DNA of 64,000 nucleotides from Pontibacter fetidus (GTDB lineage Bacteria; Bacteroidota; Bacteroidia; Cytophagales; Hymenobacteraceae), in the NCBI RefSeq assembly GCF_010119545.1, contig NZ_JAAEAA010000020.1:1-64000 (forward strand). The letters are read 5' to 3'. Position numbers and translations under genes: made by a program. Shown piece by piece: positions 37,518 through 46,587 of the stretch; the first letter of the stretch is position 1; each line of letters begins with the position of its first letter. The notes under the pieces are model-generated. The model did not search any database and was not told the DNA's origin. It saw only the letters and a program-made list of their open reading frames with translations.

Positions 37518-39050
37518 CTAGCCAAGTATAAGCGTCTGGCCTGGCTTTATTTCGTTTGTCTTTAATTTATTCAGCTTCTTTATTTTCTCTACGCTGATGC
37601 CGTTATACTTCTGCGAGATGTTCCAAAGCGTATCGCCTGGCTGCACATGGTGTATAATTTCCTGATGCTTTTCAGATGGCTTGATAGCCGGTTTAGAAGT
37701 TTTTTTAGCAACTACAGGTTTTGCTTCTGCCACTTCAGCTGGTGTGGCCATGGCCAGTGCTTCAGTAGCTTTTGGCTGGTACACGGTCAGCTTCTGGTTG
37801 GTAACTATAGTTGATTTACGCAAGTTGTTCCAGTCTTTTAGTTGTTCTACAGTTACGTTATGCTTTGTAGCTATACTTGACAGGTTATCGCCACGCTTTA
37901 CTTTATAAAATACCTTTTCGGTGCTATCTGGTAGGGTGGTGGTAGTTGCCGTATTGCTGGCAAGCAGTACAGGAGCTTTAGCAGGCTCTCTCTCGATAAC
38001 TGGCTCTGGCACCGGAACTATAGTTGGTGTAGCTGCCGCAATCATACAGCTCACATTATCTGCGGAAGCTAAAAGCTCAGCACGTTCAGCAGGTACACGC
38101 AGTTTATAGTTGCGCGTATTGGCCGGCAATACTTTTTTCTTGATTTCCGGGTTCAGGGCAAGCAGTGTTTTAGAATCAATATGTAATTCGGCTGCCAGTT
38201 TTTCCAGGTCAACGCCCTGGTTTATAGTTATCGTTTCTACGTCCTGTACATAAAGTATAGAATCGGAGAAGATGTTGTGCTGCGGCGCATAGTTCATGGC
38301 ATAAATTACAGCCGTCATGGACGGAACGTAGCTGCGTGTTTCTTTTGGCAGGTAAGGGAAAATTTCCCAGAACGTTTTTTTACCACCACCGGCCCTGCGG
38401 ATCGCTTTGTTTACGTTGCCCGGACCACAGTTGTAAGCAGCCATAGCCAGTTCCCAGTCGCCGTAGGTTTTATGCAAACGCTTCAGGAAACGGCAAGCTG
38501 CATCTGTTGCTTTCTCCGGATCCATGCGCTCATCGATATGCGCACTCTGGTCCAGACCGTACTCGCGGCCGGTATCAGGTATAAACTGCCATAAACCAAC
38601 TGCTTTTGCCCACGATGCCGCCTTTGGGTTAAGCCCCGACTCAACTATAGCCAGGTACTTCATCTCATCCGGCATGTTGTGCTTTTTAAGGTACTTCTCA
38701 AAAAGCGGGAAGTATACATTTTCGCGCGAGATCATGGTGCGCGTATACTTGCGGTTGCGGATGGTGAAGTAATCGATAAAGTTTCTTACAAACGGGTTGA
38801 ATGTAAGTGGTATTTCAGACTCGATACAGCTCAGCCTGTCCTGGATCACGTCATTGGGCTCGTTGGGGATATACTCTACCAGTAACGCCAGTTCTTCCGG
38901 CGTCAGCAGGGTGGTATCTCCCAGCGGGAGCAATGAATCACCGAAGACAGGAGATTCATATTTGTGGCTTGTTGGAGCAGCCTGCGCATAGTTTGCCCAG
39001 ATGCTGCCAACTATAGCCGCAACTACGGTAAAGAGTTTAGAATACGTCAT
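37518..39050 (-). CDS. Membrane-bound lytic transglycosylase with LysM repeats (MltD-like)
   Basis: A 510-residue protein with an N-terminal signal (ending YAQA) and an SLT transglycosylase domain. Its catalytic Glu lies in AIVESGLNPKAASWAKAVGLWQF, followed by the AAYNCGPGNVNKAIRRA motif. Two or more LysM peptidoglycan-binding repeats follow (VKRGDNLSSIATKH and VQPGDTLWNISQKY). It cuts the glycan backbone of murein without water, leaving anhydro-MurNAc. It is the last gene of tatA-tatA-gatA-mltD and carries two full AACTATAGTT palindromes. Confidence 0.9.
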   Translation of the reverse strand: MTYSKLFTVVAAIVGSIWANYAQAAPTSHKYESPVFGDSLLPLGDTTLLTPEELALLVEYIPNEPNDVIQDRLSCIESEIPLTFNPFVRNFIDYFTIRNRKYTRTMISRENVYFPLFEKYLKKHNMPDEMKYLAIVESGLNPKAASWAKAVGLWQFIPDTGREYGLDQSAHIDERMDPEKATDAACRFLKRLHKTYGDWELAMAAYNCGPGNVNKAIRRAGGGKKTFWEIFPYLPKETRSYVPSMTAVIYAMNYAPQHNIFSDSILYVQDVETITINQGVDLEKLAAELHIDSKTLLALNPEIKKKVLPANTRNYKLRVPAERAELLASADNVSCMIAAATPTIVPVPEPVIEREPAKAPVLLASNTATTTTLPDSTEKVFYKVKRGDNLSSIATKHNVTVEQLKDWNNLRKSTIVTNQKLTVYQPKATEALAMATPAEVAEAKPVVAKKTSKPAIKPSEKHQEIIHHVQPGDTLWNISQKYNGISVEKIKKLNKLKTNEIKPGQTLILG

Positions 39051-39057
39051 TTTTTAT

Positions 39058-40494
39058 TTATGCTTCAACGGGAATCTTATCCAGTATGTAATTCGAGAAA
39101 GCCAGCAAAGCTGCCTCATCGAATGAGCGGGTCATTAACTGTAACCCGATGGAAAGGCCGTTGGTGTCGCGGCTAACCGGAATAGAAATTGCCGGAACAC
39201 CAGCCAAAGAAGCTTGCACTGTAAAAATATCAGCCAGGTACATTGCTAACGGATTAGCTGTATTCTCTCCGATTTTAAAGGCTGTAGTCGGAGCTGTAGG
39301 CAATATAAGGAAATCAAACTTCTGAAGCAATTCATCGGTCTTCTCCTTTATAAGTCTTCTAACTTTCTGAGCCTTTGTGTAATACGCATCGTAATAGTCA
39401 GCGCTCAGCACAAAGGTGCCCAGCATAATGCGGCGCTGTACTTCTTTGCCAAACCCCTCGGATCTGGTTTGTTTGTACAACGATGTAAGGTCAGAGATAT
39501 TGGGGCTGCGGTAACCATATTTTACACCATCGTAGCGGCCCAGGTTTGAGCTGGCTTCGGCTGTAGTTAAGATATAGTAAGTTGGCACCATGTAGTCTAA
39601 GTATGGGAATTCCACAGCTTCTACCTGGTGGCCATCGGCCTGCAGCATATCTTTCACGCCAAGTATACTGTCTTTTACTTCTGTGTCTAAGCCTTCGCTC
39701 TCGAAACAATCACGGATGTAGCCGATCTTGTACTTCTTGTCTGTTTTTAAAAGGGAACTATAGCTTGGTACCGGCTGGTGGCTGGCAGTACTGTCATACT
39801 CATCCGGTCCGGCCATAATTTCCAGCAGCAACGCAGCATCTTCCACGCTTTTGGTAAACAGACCGATCTGGTCGAAAGAAGAAGCGTAGGCGATAAGGCC
39901 GTAGCGCGAAATACGCGAATACGTAGGCTTTAACCCAACCACTCCGCAAAACGAAGCCGGCTGGCGTACAGAACCACCTGTATCAGAGCCAAGTGCGGCA
40001 AGGCACATATCAGCCTGAACCGAAACGGCAGAACCACCCGAAGAACCACCCGGCACGCGGGTTGGGTCATCGGCATTTTTTACCGGTCCGAAAGATGAAT
40101 TCTCATTTGATGCTCCCATGGCAAACTCATCGCAGTTCTGGCGACCTATAATAATGGCATCCTCGGCTATGAGGCGCTCTAAGGCAGTAGCAGTATACAA
40201 TGATTTAAACCCGTTCAGAATCTGGCTCGAAGCCTGCAGTGCATGACCTTTGTAGGCAATAACGTCTTTTACGCCAATTACCATACCGGCCAGTTTGCCG
40301 GCTGTGCCGTTGGCCAGTTTCTGGTCAACTATAGTTGCCTGGGCAAGGGCTTCTTCTTCAAAAACTTCTAAAAAGGCATTCAGTTCAGCTTTCTCCTTTA
40401 TGTTATGGAGATAATGCTCAACCAGTTGTTTGCACGTAACCTGCCCATTGGCAATATCAGTGCGGATGTCGCGTAGGGAGCTGTATGGTCTCAA
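39058..40494 (-). CDS. gatA: Aspartyl/glutamyl-tRNA amidotransferase subunit A
   Basis: A 478-residue amidase-signature enzyme. The catalytic triad Lys-cisSer-Ser is at K76 (GVKDV), S151 (GGSSGGSA) and S175 (DTGGSVRQPASF). GatA frees ammonia from glutamine to amidate mischarged Glu-tRNAGln or Asp-tRNAAsn together with GatB and GatC, which are not in the window. Its start overlaps the end of the upstream tatA gene by 4 bases (ATGA), a sign of translational coupling. Confidence 0.94.
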   Translation of the reverse strand: MRPYSSLRDIRTDIANGQVTCKQLVEHYLHNIKEKAELNAFLEVFEEEALAQATIVDQKLANGTAGKLAGMVIGVKDVIAYKGHALQASSQILNGFKSLYTATALERLIAEDAIIIGRQNCDEFAMGASNENSSFGPVKNADDPTRVPGGSSGGSAVSVQADMCLAALGSDTGGSVRQPASFCGVVGLKPTYSRISRYGLIAYASSFDQIGLFTKSVEDAALLLEIMAGPDEYDSTASHQPVPSYSSLLKTDKKYKIGYIRDCFESEGLDTEVKDSILGVKDMLQADGHQVEAVEFPYLDYMVPTYYILTTAEASSNLGRYDGVKYGYRSPNISDLTSLYKQTRSEGFGKEVQRRIMLGTFVLSADYYDAYYTKAQKVRRLIKEKTDELLQKFDFLILPTAPTTAFKIGENTANPLAMYLADIFTVQASLAGVPAISIPVSRDTNGLSIGLQLMTRSFDEAALLAFSNYILDKIPVEA

Positions 40495-40709
40495 ACTTTC
40501 TTAGGTTTGTTGTCGTCCTCAATTGAACGTTCCAGTTCGTGTTTGATTTCGTTGGTCGCATCTTTAAACTCACGGATGCCACGGCCAAGACCGCGCGCCA
40601 TTCCCGGAATTTTATCAGCGCCAAAAAGCAGTAGAATGGCCATCATAATGACCATCATCTCTCCTCCGCCCAGGTCTCCCAGGAAAAGGAAAATTGTAGC
40701 TAAGTACAT
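40491..40709 (-). CDS. tatA: Twin-arginine translocase subunit TatA/E, copy 1
   Basis: A 72-residue protein with one membrane helix (EMMVIMMAILLLF), the hinge FGADKIPGMARGLG and an amphipathic helix GIREFKDATNEIKHEL. TatA subunits assemble into the pore for folded proteins with RR signals. This copy is immediately downstream of a second tatA and overlaps gatA. TatC is not in the window. Confidence 0.9.
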   Translation of the reverse strand: MYLATIFLFLGDLGGGEMMVIMMAILLLFGADKIPGMARGLGRGIREFKDATNEIKHELERSIEDDNKPKKV

Positions 40710-40731
40710 AGCTTAAGGTTTTAAAATAAAA

Positions 40732-40944
40732 TTACTTCTGCGTTGGTTCGTCTTTCATAGAACCTTCCACATCATTTTTGATCTCTTTGGTAGCATCCTT
40801 AAACTCACGGATACCTTTACCAAGACCACGTGCTAATTCAGGAATACGCTTTGCGCCGAAGAACAGAAGAATAGCAAGCATGATCAGGACGATCTCGGTG
40901 CCGCCCAGGCTTCCTAAAAAGCAGAAAACAGTTGTAATACTCAT
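40732..40944 (-). CDS. tatA: Twin-arginine translocase subunit TatA/E, copy 2
   Basis: A 70-residue paralogue of the next gene: helix EIVLIMLAILLFF, hinge FGAKRIPELARGLGKG, then REFKDATKEIKND. The identical spacing of motifs shows a tandem duplication. The two copies could specialise as TatA- and TatB/E-like subunits, as in genomes without a true TatB, but the sequence does not decide this. It opens the run tatA-tatA-gatA-mltD. Confidence 0.9.
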   Translation of the reverse strand: MSITTVFCFLGSLGGTEIVLIMLAILLFFGAKRIPELARGLGKGIREFKDATKEIKNDVEGSMKDEPTQK

Positions 40945-40971
40945 AGTATTAGATTTAAAGGTAAATTCTCA

Positions 40972-41006
40972 CAAAATTATAGTTTATATTTTAAATAAAC
41001 TCACAA
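40972..41006 (-). promoter_or_regulatory. Predicted promoter of the tatA-tatA-gatA-mltD run
   Basis: On the minus strand TTG (41006-41004) is followed after 24 bases by TAATTTTG (40979-40972), which fits TAnnTTTG exactly. The spacer is longer than the usual 19-21, so confidence is moderate. Confidence 0.4.
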
Positions 41007-41255
41007 CAAAGCAGATTAGTTTATTATGTGTTGCCTTTGTGCCCTGAAATGGGAAAGATCGGTGGGGAAATAAAATTTATAAAAAAATATTTAGCCTATT
41101 TGATTAGAGGTTGTGCTAAATTTTTGAATATGTTTTTTCCCATACAGGTAAAAATATTTCCATATTTGGGAAACTCAATATTTAGGTTTTCGTATATTTT
41201 TATTGCTAATCAGTTAGTTAAGCTGTTTTTAGGTTTTTGGCATCTGAATTGAAGG
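41007..41255. other. AT-rich spacer, no convincing gene
   Basis: A 74-codon plus-strand frame exists (41028-41252), but it is made of AT-rich codons without a recognisable domain. A loose inverted repeat TTTCCCATA/TATTTGGGAAA lies near 41138-41172. I see nothing firm. Confidence 0.5.
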
Positions 41256-41510
41256 GTAGGAAATCAGCGTAACACAACTTGCACGTAAAACCGGTAGAGA
41301 TGCTCCGGGCCAATGCCATTTGCTTGTTAATCAGCTATAAAAGCTGTAAATAGAGCTTAGGTAATGTTGCAGAAGTATCGTGTTTGTATTACCTTCGTAA
41401 GGTATTTCTGGCAGTAGTAAGATTTATCTTATTTCGGCTTAGATATATAAAATTAAGTTTGTTTTCATAGCTTGGAAAGGCACCCTGCATTGTAGGGTGT
41501 TTTTTTGTTT
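41256..41510 (+). ncRNA. Candidate small RNA ending in an orphan terminator
   Basis: A strong plus-strand terminator (41482-41509) has no plus-strand gene in front of it. The preceding 220 bases contain further small hairpins: CAGCT/AGCTG at about 41332 and TACCTT/AAGGTA at about 41391. I cannot fix the 5' end or name a family. It could also be a leftover terminator of a lost gene. Confidence 0.35.
41482..41509 (+). terminator. Orphan plus-strand terminator
   Basis: CACCCTGCATTGTAGGGTG followed by TTTTTTTG. It is oriented plus, while all protein genes from 25.1 to 49.4 kb are on the minus strand. Confidence 0.75.
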
Positions 41511-41542
41511 TATGCCAGTCTGGTTTTCGGAGTTTCAACTAT

Positions 41543-41592
41543 AAAATGCAAAAGCCACAACTATAAACTATAGCTGCGGCTTTTGCATTTAT
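41543..41592 (-). terminator. Terminator of the envelope operon (after the EnvC-like gene)
   Basis: AAATGCAAAAGCC and GGCTTTTGCATTT form a perfect 13-bp stem around a loop that contains CTATAG. It lies just past the stop at 41601. T-rich sequence follows on both strands, so it may also back up the plus-strand terminator at 41482. Confidence 0.75.
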
Positions 41593-41600
41593 GGGGTAAG

Positions 41601-42836
41601 TTACTTAGGGCTTATCCAGGTCTGCGGGTTCATGGTGGTGCTGTTCTTCCATACCTGGAACTGCAGTTCCGTTGTTCCATCCGCATTGGTGTAAACGGTG
41701 CCTATACTTTGTTTTAGTTTTACGGTCTGGCCGGTTTCTACGCTTACTGTTTTTAGCTTGGCATATACCGTAAAGTATTCGCCGTGCTGCACCATTACAA
41801 TGTTGTTCATGCCGGGTACGCTGGCTACCGTAACTACTTTGCCTTCGAAAATAGCTCTAGCCGAAGCTCCCTGCGATGTCTGTATATCAATACCACGGTT
41901 TTCTACTACCACGCCTTTAAGTACTGGGTGATTATGGCGGCCAAAGCGCTGCGATATAAAACCACGCTCTACCGGCCATGCCAAACGACCTTTGTTGCCC
42001 GCAAACGAGGAGGAGATAAGCGCCGTCTCAGGAGTTAAGGTTACTTTGTTGGTGCTGCCACTTGGCTTGGTGCCTGCTGCCCTGGCGGCACGTGCGGCAC
42101 GGGCAATTTCTTCCCGTACGATATCGGCAATCAGGTTATCCAGTTTACGAACGGATTGCTGGCGTTGCGCTACTTCTTTCTGCAGGTTCTGTTCCTGCTT
42201 GCTGAGGCGTTGCACTACGCTGTCCTGTTGGGTTTTCAGGGTTTGCAGGTTCTTTGTTTCGGTAAGCTGTATAGTTAGCAGGTTCTTTTTTTCGCGCTTC
42301 TTTTGCTCCAGTACTGTTAATTGGCCCGTTAAGGCTGCCTGTACTTTGTTTATCATTTCAACCTGTTTCTGGCGGGCTTCGGAGTATTGCTGCAGGTAGC
42401 GCATGCGCATCACCAACTGGTTAAAGTTATCGGAAGCGAACAGGAACATGAGCTTGTTATAGTTGCTGGATGTTTTAGAAGCAGCATAGATCATATCGGC
42501 ATACTCTGCCTTAAGCTGCTCCAGGTCGGCTTGCAGCGAACCAACTATACCTTCGGTTTCCTCTACATCCGATTCTATGTAATTGATCTCGCGGGATATA
42601 TTGCTGATAACGCCTTTCTGTACCGTTATCTTTTCTTTGATGGCGTTTAGCTGACCAAGTGTGGCTTCCTTCTGCGCTTTGGTTTGCTTCAGGATGCGAC
42701 TTGCTTCTTTAATACGGGTAAGGTTTTCCTTCTTTTCCCGCTCCAGTTGTGCTTTCGATTTCTTTTTCTGCGCATCGGCAGCAAACGGCACCACAACTAT
42801 AAGCAAGAGAAGGACTAATTTGTAAAGGGCCTTCAT
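41601..42836 (-). CDS. EnvC-like murein hydrolase activator (coiled coil plus degenerate M23/LytM domain)
   Basis: A 411-residue protein with a signal peptide (ending ADAQ), a long coiled coil (about residues 25-260, rich in K, E and Q) and a C-terminal LytM domain. In active M23 peptidases the last motif is HxH before a Leu; here it reads YAKL, and the first ligand position near NRGIDI also lacks His. The domain should therefore not cut murein itself but act as an activator of an amidase, as E. coli EnvC does through FtsEX. It is the last gene of a seven-gene minus-strand run. Confidence 0.87.
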   Translation of the reverse strand: MKALYKLVLLLLIVVVPFAADAQKKKSKAQLEREKKENLTRIKEASRILKQTKAQKEATLGQLNAIKEKITVQKGVISNISREINYIESDVEETEGIVGSLQADLEQLKAEYADMIYAASKTSSNYNKLMFLFASDNFNQLVMRMRYLQQYSEARQKQVEMINKVQAALTGQLTVLEQKKREKKNLLTIQLTETKNLQTLKTQQDSVVQRLSKQEQNLQKEVAQRQQSVRKLDNLIADIVREEIARAARAARAAGTKPSGSTNKVTLTPETALISSSFAGNKGRLAWPVERGFISQRFGRHNHPVLKGVVVENRGIDIQTSQGASARAIFEGKVVTVASVPGMNNIVMVQHGEYFTVYAKLKTVSVETGQTVKLKQSIGTVYTNADGTTELQFQVWKNSTTMNPQTWISPK

Positions 42837-42918
42837 GAACTATGGGATTCTCTGCTCTGAATTTACAAATATGGCAAAACTATAGGGCAAGTACCAACTG
42901 CCCCAGCAATTTATTAAT

Positions 42919-43662
42919 CTATAGCCTTTTGTAATCGGTAGGAACAGAGAAGGGGAAGTCCAGGATCTCGTTGGTTGTGGTTACTTTGCTGTGGTTTAGC
43001 GTAAAGGTGGCAGGCTGACCGGACTTAAGCGCTTCGGCAATAAGTTCGTGCGCAAATGCTACCTGGCCCACTTCCTGAAAGTTGTTATACTTTACGGTAA
43101 TGGTGTTATTGGTCTGCTGGTCTTTTACGTTCAGTTGCTGTAGTTTCTGGGTTTCGCGGCCAACAAAATAATCGAATAGCAGGTTGGCGCGCAGTTGCTG
43201 TATGTGTTGCAGTTTGTCGGCTTCGGTTACTTTTTCCTGGCCTTGTGCCTGGTAGTTGCCCAAAAGTATGGCTTGCAGCACATCATAGTTCATGTTCACG
43301 TTAAACTTATTGCTCAGGAAACTATAGTCGGTGGCCAGGTACTCTTTATGAATGCGGTTCACCATAAAAACAGAATCCTGGGTTACTTTAAGGCGGGCGG
43401 CTTCAATGCCTAAGCCCGGCTGTACCGATAGCCAGATCACACTGTCTTTTTTAATGCGAAGCGAATAACCTGAGCTTACAGACTCGCCGCTTTCGTCCAG
43501 TTTCAGCTGGCCTTTGGCGGTAAGGTAATTAAATTCAATGTTTTGTACAGATACGCGGCCAACGGTTTCGGTAACGGTTTCAGCGGCAGTGGGCACTACT
43601 TCTTTCTTGCAACCTGCCAGCAGGGTTATACTTAGCAGGCCATACAGAAGGATCTTATTCAT
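42919..43662 (-). CDS. DUF4292 lipoprotein
   Basis: A 247-residue lipoprotein (lipobox LLAGC, Cys at about 18) of the Bacteroidota family DUF4292. The visible family features are YLTAKGQLKLD, SLRIKKDSVIWLSVQPGLGIEAARL and LLGNY. The fold is thought to be LolA/LolB-like, an incomplete barrel that could bind lipid; that is inference. Its start overlaps the end of the TPR gene by 8 bases. Confidence 0.88.
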   Translation of the reverse strand: MNKILLYGLLSITLLAGCKKEVVPTAAETVTETVGRVSVQNIEFNYLTAKGQLKLDESGESVSSGYSLRIKKDSVIWLSVQPGLGIEAARLKVTQDSVFMVNRIHKEYLATDYSFLSNKFNVNMNYDVLQAILLGNYQAQGQEKVTEADKLQHIQQLRANLLFDYFVGRETQKLQQLNVKDQQTNNTITVKYNNFQEVGQVAFAHELIAEALKSGQPATFTLNHSKVTTTNEILDFPFSVPTDYKRL

Positions 43663-45415
43663 AAAGTTTTTTGTCTTTTATCTTTTTATCGATGAACGCG
43701 GATGCTTCGCCTTTAAGTTTGGCGCGTTGCCACTGGGCAATGGCTTCTTCTTTTTTGCCCAGCTTGTATAGTACATCGCCGTAATGCTCTACTATAGTTG
43801 CGTCATCTGATAAAGCTATGGCTTGCTCCAGGTATTTAAGAGCATCTTTATAGTTGCCGGATTTGTACAATACCCAGGCATAAGTATCCAGGTAGGTCGG
43901 GTTATTCGGGAATTTTTCTACCAGACGCGAGGCCATTTCTTTTGCTTTGGCTAGGTTCTCATTTCTGACAGACAAAAAGTAACTATAGTTATTCAGCACA
44001 TGCTCGTTGTTAGCATCCTGAGCCAGCACAGCATCATACGACTCGTTTGATTTTTTATAGTCTTTCAAGGAGTTATACCCATCGCCCAACTGCATGTTAA
44101 ATTGCGCAACCAGTTCCGGCTCCGCTACCGACAGGCGTTTACCATGCTCAAGGGCTTTTACAGCCTTGTCAAAGTTCTTCTCTATCAGGTGGCCGGTACC
44201 GTTATAAAACCAGAAAATTGCCTGGTTCGGGAAAAGCTCCAGTGCCTGGTCAGAGTGTTTTACAAGTGCCGCCGATTCGTTCAGTTCTGCATCAAGCAAC
44301 ACAATTTGCTGCCATATCTTAAAGTGCGAATCATCCAGTTTTACAGCTTTCAGGTAATTGTTGCGGGCATCGGATTTTTTGCCAACTATAGTTTGCAGGT
44401 CGCCGGCTACGGCATACGCTTTTGCTTCTTCCGGGTGGCTTTGTATGGTCAGGTCTACCAGTTCCAGCGATACATCTTCAATATCACGGTTTGGCAGCTG
44501 ACGGATCAGGTCAACTAAAATGCGGACTTTAGTGTCGATATCCAGTTCAGGGCTGGCAAAGGCAAGTTTAATTTCTTTTTCAGACTGTTCGCGTTCTCCT
44601 TTCTGGCGGTGCAGATCCGATAGCATCAGGTGCGCAAAAGGATTGTTAGGCTCCATACGCAGTGCCTTCTGCAGGGTAACTATAGCTTTCTCGGTTTGCT
44701 GGTTGGCATTGTATAGTTCGGCCTGGGCCAGGAAATAGCGCACATCGCTTGGGTTACCAGCTAGTAGCTTTTCACCTTCTTCAATAGCTTTGGGCACATT
44801 TTTCTGACGAAGGTAAATTTGCTGTCTGTTTACGCTAAGCTGTTCCATCGGCCCGAATTTCTTTTCGATCCGGTCATAGGTCTTCAGGGCATCGCTATAC
44901 TTTGCCTGCGACAGGTATAAATCGGCTAACTGGAAAAGGTATTGATCAGAGTCCGGAACATTGTGCATCAGGTCGTTGTAGGCCTGGGCAGCTTCGGTAA
45001 ACTGTTTCTGCTCGGTGTATAGTTGGGCAAGCAGTACGTAATAATAGGCGTTTTTGGGCTCCTTAGCGATAGCGGCCTGCGCGAAAGGCGTGGCTGCTTT
45101 AGGGTTTTTGAGCACCATGTAGGTTTCAGCAAGCTTATAGTTTATGGCCGCATTGTTGGGCGTTAAGGTATATGCTTTCTGAAAAAGCTGGAGGGCTTTG
45201 TTATAGTCCTCCAGCATATAAAATTTCACACCATCCAGAAATAACATCTCGCTTATCTGCTGCTCCTGCTCCGAAGGGGCCACCGGGGCCGGGACTTCTG
45301 CGGCAGTTGCCTTCTGTGCTTTGCCTCTTTTTTTACCCGACTGGGCATTGGCAGCACCGGTCGCTACCAGAGCGAAGCAGCACGTAGCCAGAACGATGTT
45401 TCTGAACTGTATCAT
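43655..45415 (-). CDS. Tetratricopeptide-repeat protein
   Basis: A 586-residue protein with a signal peptide and about a dozen TPR units spanning almost the whole length, for example AAINYKLAETYMVLKNPKAA and PTYLDTYAWVLYKSGNYKDA. It should be a periplasmic scaffold for protein-protein contact. It overlaps the DUF4292 gene and follows the nucleotidyltransferase by 7 bases. The fixed neighbourhood suggests work with the DUF4292 lipoprotein and the EnvC-like factor. Confidence 0.88.
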   Translation of the reverse strand: MIQFRNIVLATCCFALVATGAANAQSGKKRGKAQKATAAEVPAPVAPSEQEQQISEMLFLDGVKFYMLEDYNKALQLFQKAYTLTPNNAAINYKLAETYMVLKNPKAATPFAQAAIAKEPKNAYYYVLLAQLYTEQKQFTEAAQAYNDLMHNVPDSDQYLFQLADLYLSQAKYSDALKTYDRIEKKFGPMEQLSVNRQQIYLRQKNVPKAIEEGEKLLAGNPSDVRYFLAQAELYNANQQTEKAIVTLQKALRMEPNNPFAHLMLSDLHRQKGEREQSEKEIKLAFASPELDIDTKVRILVDLIRQLPNRDIEDVSLELVDLTIQSHPEEAKAYAVAGDLQTIVGKKSDARNNYLKAVKLDDSHFKIWQQIVLLDAELNESAALVKHSDQALELFPNQAIFWFYNGTGHLIEKNFDKAVKALEHGKRLSVAEPELVAQFNMQLGDGYNSLKDYKKSNESYDAVLAQDANNEHVLNNYSYFLSVRNENLAKAKEMASRLVEKFPNNPTYLDTYAWVLYKSGNYKDALKYLEQAIALSDDATIVEHYGDVLYKLGKKEEAIAQWQRAKLKGEASAFIDKKIKDKKLYE

Positions 45416-45422
45416 GATAATT

Positions 45423-46430
45423 CTATTCTAAAAGCGTATTGAAGTCGCCAAGGCTCAGGTCCGACGGGCTTCTTTCGTAGGAAACAAAATTGCCTAGCAT
45501 AGAGTTTGTTATGTTCCCGTTTTTGATAGAAGTATTTTCCTGTACGATGGAGTTGCTCACGATAGAGTTAGTTAAACTGCTGTTGTTGCCGATAGATGCA
45601 TGCGGTCCCACTACAGAATTTTCTATCACCACGTTTTCTCCGATATATACCGGCTGAATAACCACCGAGTTTACCAGTTTAGCCGACGAAGCTACCAGGC
45701 CTTGCTCATCCTTTATATACTCTAAATAGCGCTGATTAGTATAAACGGTTGCGTTTTTATTTCCGCAATCCAGCCATTCTGATATAACGGCAGGTATAAA
45801 CCGCGTACCTTTGTTCTTCATGTTCTCCAGCGCGTTGGTTAACTGGTACTCGCCTTTGTCCATAATGTTGTTGTCCAGCAGGTACTGCAGTTCGCTGCGC
45901 AGGTAAGCACCATCTCTGAAGTAATAGATACCGATAATGGCCATGTCTGAAACAAACTCCTGTGGTTTCTCTACAAAATCCGTGATCTCGCCACTTTCGT
46001 TTAGCTTCACAACCCCGAACGCACGCGGGTCTTCTACACGCTGCACCCAGATCGTACCATCCGAGTTAGTATCCAGTTTAAAGTCCGCTTTAAACAGTGT
46101 ATCCGCAAAGGCAACTACCACTTTACCATCCAGCGACTCTTTGGCGCACATAATGGCGTGGGCAGTGCCCAGAGCTTCTTCCTGGTAAACTATAGTTCCT
46201 TTAGCGCCAATTTTGGTGGCTATCTCACGCAGGTCGTTCTCTACTTCTTCGCCAAAATGCCCGATAATGAAAGCAACTTCTTCGATTGGCTCGTGGCAAA
46301 CTTTGGCAATATCCTCCACAAGACGCTGAACGATTGGTTTGCCTGCAATTGGTATAAGTGGTTTAGGTACAGTTAATGTGTGCGGGCGCATACGCTTGCC
46401 CATGCCTGCCATTGGTATAATTATCCTCAT
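45423..46430 (-). CDS. Sugar-phosphate nucleotidyltransferase with C-terminal left-handed beta helix
   Basis: A 335-residue enzyme. The N-terminal nucleotidyltransferase domain begins with the signature IIPMAGMGKRMRPHTLTVPKPLIPIAGKP, and FADTLFKADF carries the metal-binding Asp. The C-terminus (about residues 250-335) has hexapeptide repeats such as VIENSVVGPHASIGNNSSL. It should activate a sugar 1-phosphate to an NDP-sugar for surface glycan synthesis. The exact sugar (glucose, mannose or other) cannot be told. Confidence 0.88.
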   Translation of the reverse strand: MRIIIPMAGMGKRMRPHTLTVPKPLIPIAGKPIVQRLVEDIAKVCHEPIEEVAFIIGHFGEEVENDLREIATKIGAKGTIVYQEEALGTAHAIMCAKESLDGKVVVAFADTLFKADFKLDTNSDGTIWVQRVEDPRAFGVVKLNESGEITDFVEKPQEFVSDMAIIGIYYFRDGAYLRSELQYLLDNNIMDKGEYQLTNALENMKNKGTRFIPAVISEWLDCGNKNATVYTNQRYLEYIKDEQGLVASSAKLVNSVVIQPVYIGENVVIENSVVGPHASIGNNSSLTNSIVSNSIVQENTSIKNGNITNSMLGNFVSYERSPSDLSLGDFNTLLE

Positions 46431-46587
46431 AGCTGATATTTTGATTTAGTATAAGTTATAGTTAATGCCACAGTTTTATGCCGTAGCTTTTGATTCGTTT
46501 ATGGTGTATCGTGTTTTGTTTTACGAGTTGGGAGTTATAGTTGCTTACTTCTCCCGAAACACTAAAAATGAAACACAAAACACGTTT

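Noticed and set aside
41028-41252. 74-codon plus-strand ORF in the spacer upstream of tatA
   Set aside because: AT-rich sequence with a random-looking hydrophobic product; no ribosome site or homologue recognised.
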